DNA of 26,926 bases from Cylindrotheca closterium (taxonomy: Eukaryota; Bacillariophyta; Bacillariophyceae; Bacillariales; Bacillariaceae): the NCBI GenBank assembly GCA_933822405.4, contig CAKOGP040001491.1:1-26926 (forward strand). Direction: 5' to 3'. A program made the position numbers and the translations under genes. The notes beneath the pieces were generated by a model. It did not search any database. It saw only the letters and a list, made by a program, of their open reading frames with translations, and had not been told where the DNA came from. Each line of letters begins with the position of its first letter. The first letter of the stretch is position 1. Positions 25,059 to 26,926 of this stretch are shown piece after piece.

Positions 25059-25589
25059 TCAATCTTCAAAGGCCATTTCAATGGCTGAAAGGCCGTCGCA
25101 GGCGATCTTGACACCCGGGCGCTGGCTAAGGTCTGGGAACCATTGTTGGAGGAGCCAGTCGACCGCCATAATCCCGGCCAGAAGGCCAATCAACTCGCTA
25201 CAATAGGCACTCTGATCCTGAGGTAGGCCTGGAGTTTGACAACGGATGACAATGCGAGCAGAGTCCCCTTTGGGAAGGAGCTGGACAGCAGCAGTTCCCA
25301 GGTCATTTTTGTATGACCCATCGCTGATGATTCTGAGGCGGCCCTGGATCAGGGCATGGGCCAAGGCAGCCTCATCACCATGTACCTCAATCTCATCAGG
25401 GACCCACCCATAGTAATCTGTGCAGAGGTTGGTGGAGGCTTGCCAGGCGTTGAGGATGGAGGGGGTAAATGCGGAGGGAGGCAAGGTTGGGAGACCTGTA
25501 CCAGTGAGGAGCACCCAGTCGCGACCGGAGAGGGGCACTGTGGCACGCAGGACGTCAGAAGGCAAAGGGTAAGTCCAACAAGACCTTGG
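25059..25589 (-). CDS. LINE ORF2: RNase H domain, N-terminal part
   Basis: After TGA 25590-25592 the same frame reads PLPSDVLRATVPLSGRDW and then the RNase H acidic residues: ISDGSY (Asp at about 25320), YCSELIGLLAG (Glu) and IACDGLSAIE (Asp). The frame stops at TGA 25059-25061, with the final His/Asp block in the next segment. All four acidic/His positions can therefore be found across the TGA. RNase H downstream of RT is the I-group LINE layout. Confidence 0.87.
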   Translation of the reverse strand, partial: PRSCWTYPLPSDVLRATVPLSGRDWVLLTGTGLPTLPPSAFTPSILNAWQASTNLCTDYYGWVPDEIEVHGDEAALAHALIQGRLRIISDGSYKNDLGTAAVQLLPKGDSARIVIRCQTPGLPQDQSAYCSELIGLLAGIMAVDWLLQQWFPDLSQRPGVKIACDGLSAIEMAFED

Positions 25590-26160
25590 TCATTGTAGGC
25601 TATCCGTACCACTGTGACTGCCAGATGGAGCATAGCGCCGAGAAGTTGTAGAGGAACCTACAAGGGCGAAATGGGTCCATGCAGCCCCCTCCCGATGAAA
25701 CAAACCAACAATCGGCGACCAGAGCCAGTTCCAAGACTCAAAGTTGTCGTGCCAATGTCCCAGGGGTTGGCGCAGAGGGTGGTGCTGACCGTTTGAAGGC
25801 AAGAGCGCGCGGGACAGTGTTCTCTGCCAAAGTTCCCAATATGGACGCCCGGGTCGTACCGTTCGAGGCCAGTTATATGGAGTCCGATAAGTGTCGTCGC
25901 GGAAACCGTTCCAGATGCATTGCCGGATATAGCGGCCATCAGCCGTAGTGATATCTGATACTGTGGCTACTTGCAGGAACATCCGGCACCAGTTAAGCCA
26001 GAGAAGGTCGTCCTGATCAACCTCAAGATCCATGAACAAGTCAATCAGGAGGGCGTCATGATGACACCTTAAAGATAGGGCCGGAGAGTCAAAGGCCACG
26101 TACATATCCAGAGATTCAAGTTCCTTCCATACCCGTTTAAGCCAGATGCATTCTGGTAAT
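25590..26160 (-). pseudogene. LINE ORF2: connection between RT thumb and RNase H
   Basis: The frame reads LPECIWLKRVWKELESLDMY, LSLRCHHDALLIDLFMD and WNGFRDDTYRTPYNWPRTVR, the Trp-rich connecting region after RT in LINE Pol proteins, ending at TGA 25590-25592. Upstream of about 26160 the signal is in another frame. No catalytic motif is expected here. Confidence 0.65.
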
Positions 26161-26530
26161 CTTGCTGTAGAAGACCGAAGGAGGTACCGGTTTCCAGTCG
26201 GTGAGCCTGGAGATTGGCGTCCATGTATGCTCCAGTCTTTGTACCCCCCGACATATGGCGCAGGATCATCTCCAAGTGTTTGTAAACTTGCTTGCCAAAA
26301 GGATGAGGAACACCAAGGTCTTGATAATCCACCGGGGCAAAGACCACCGAACGGGGAAAGTTGCGGCAAACACCTGACTTAGGTAAGCACACCTGGAGAA
26401 CCGGTGACATAATGTCCTGCCATTGTTGAACATTGAGGGTAGTGAGTGCCATAGGATATTCAAGCTTCTTCATGATTGTGGTCCGAATTAGTGGTAACAC
26501 GTCGTACTTGTGTAGCAGGTGAGGCCCACT
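26069..26530 (-). pseudogene. LINE ORF2: RT thumb region in shifted frame
   Basis: Between about 26150 and 26530 the coding frame is offset from both neighbours. It reads YDVLPLIRTTIMKKLEYPMA, then DIMSPVLQVCLPKSGVCRNF and DYQDLGVPHPFGKQVYKHLE, the thumb-like region following the palm in LINE RTs. Two indels of opposite effect would restore one frame. They may be genuine decay or sequencing error. Confidence 0.65.
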
Positions 26531-26924
26531 CTTTAGCTTTAGAGACCAACTGTGCCTCCTGTGCTTTGTGATTTTCCAGTGGCAACAACATCACCCCCAG
26601 AGTACGTTTGGAATCATCTGGTTCAAGGCGACGAAGGGGTTCAATGTCACCGTATAACCCCGGTATCTTAAGGTTGAAGTCCGGTGCCGCGGAGCATTTC
26701 CTACGGAATCTCCACTGACCATTGCGAGCATCCCATTCAAAGTCAATATGCCACCAGAAGGACTTCTCCGGATTGATTGCACCACCTGTTGCCCGAATAC
26801 CCCCCGACCACAAGGTGGCAGCAGCCTGGACTGAGGCGCAAATGTCCTCCCCAGAGTGATGGACCGTGTCACCTGCTTCAATCACGTCCGTATCGTCAAC
26901 AAAACAGAAACATTGGGCTGTCAC
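26460..26924 (-). CDS. LINE reverse transcriptase palm, cut by right edge
   Basis: The frame enters at the catalytic box CFCFVDDTDVIEAG, the FxDD form of the RT metal-binding site. It continues with ICASVQAAATLWSGGIRATG and INPEKSFWWHIDFEW, the Gly-Gly and Asn-Pro-Lys-Lys/Ser block typical of LINE and diatom RTs, and KRTLGVMLLP (box E-like). The fingers and the first catalytic Asp lie outside the window. The coding frame is lost near 26530; the last residues to 26460 are out of frame. Confidence 0.85.
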   Translation of the reverse strand: MTAQCFCFVDDTDVIEAGDTVHHSGEDICASVQAAATLWSGGIRATGGAINPEKSFWWHIDFEWDARNGQWRFRRKCSAAPDFNLKIPGLYGDIEPLRRLEPDDSKRTLGVMLLPLENHKAQEAQLVSKAKEWASPATQVRRVTTNSDHNHEEA

Positions 26925-26926
26925 TA

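Larger units (their letters stand above)
23635..26926 (-). mobile_element. LINE, 3' half
   Basis: The minus strand carries RT palm (from the catalytic FVDD box), thumb, RNase H, a Cys/His finger and a 239-bp 3'UTR. It enters from the right edge and ends at the 14-bp duplication. It overlaps nothing in the 1-5232 half and is plausibly the rest of the same copy. Damage: two frame switches and two in-frame TGAs. Confidence 0.85.

Noticed and set aside
240..25592. A variant genetic code with TGA read as an amino acid
   Set aside because: TAA and TAG also interrupt the same frames, several TGAs sit at Arg positions rather than Trp, and the LTR pair independently shows CpG decay. Nonsense mutation explains the pattern.

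Overview
The window is a dense nest of eukaryotic mobile elements with no recognisable housekeeping gene, tRNA or rRNA. The families present are a copia element of the type common in diatoms (CoDi/TNT-like Pol), a Ty3/gypsy element with a Gly/Gln-rich Gag tail, an endonuclease-RT-RNase H LINE and a Rep/PIF1 Helitron. Together they point to a microalgal nuclear genome, most likely a diatom. The species cannot be told from this sequence.

Layout. 1-5232 (minus): 5' half of a LINE (5'UTR, large ORF1, apurinic-type endonuclease), running off the left edge just before the RT. 5233-5851 (plus): C-terminal gag of a gypsy element. 5852-12763 (minus): a complete copia element with two LTRs (444 and 447 bp) and a perfect 5-bp target duplication TTTCC, inserted in the gypsy gag/pol frame. 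12764 to about 15950 (plus): gypsy protease, RT, RNase H and integrase, then truncated. About 15955-18418 (minus): N-terminal half of a Helitron protein. 18422-19603: spacer with a 14-bp inverted-repeat array. 19604-22637 (minus): C-terminal half of a Helitron protein (Rep tyrosines, PIF1 helicase). 22638-23634 (plus): gypsy 5' LTR and N-terminal gag. 23635-26926 (minus): 3' half of a LINE (RT palm, RNase H, zinc finger, 3'UTR), running off the right edge.

The pieces fit together as a circular permutation. The two Helitron halves, the two gypsy ends and the two LINE halves are complementary and do not overlap. The LINE/gypsy junctions at 5233 and 23634 share exactly 14 bp (ATGACACAGAAGAA), as expected for the two target-site duplications of one LINE insertion. 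The simplest reading is one Helitron invaded by a gypsy element, which was in turn invaded by a LINE and a copia element, seen as one unit of a circle or of a head-to-tail tandem array. About 1 kb of LINE RT is missing between the window ends. An assembly path closed through a collapsed repeat is an alternative.

All coding regions are decayed. About fifteen interior stop codons were found, ten of them TGA. Seven of nine substitutions between the copia LTRs are CpG to TpG/CpA changes, so methylation-driven deamination of CGA codons is the likely cause. Immediately after the copia 5' LTR, where the primer-binding site should lie, is a 16-nt sequence exactly complementary to a stretch of the LTR lying about 29 nt below a TATA-like box. 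This suggests Tf1-like self-priming rather than tRNA priming.
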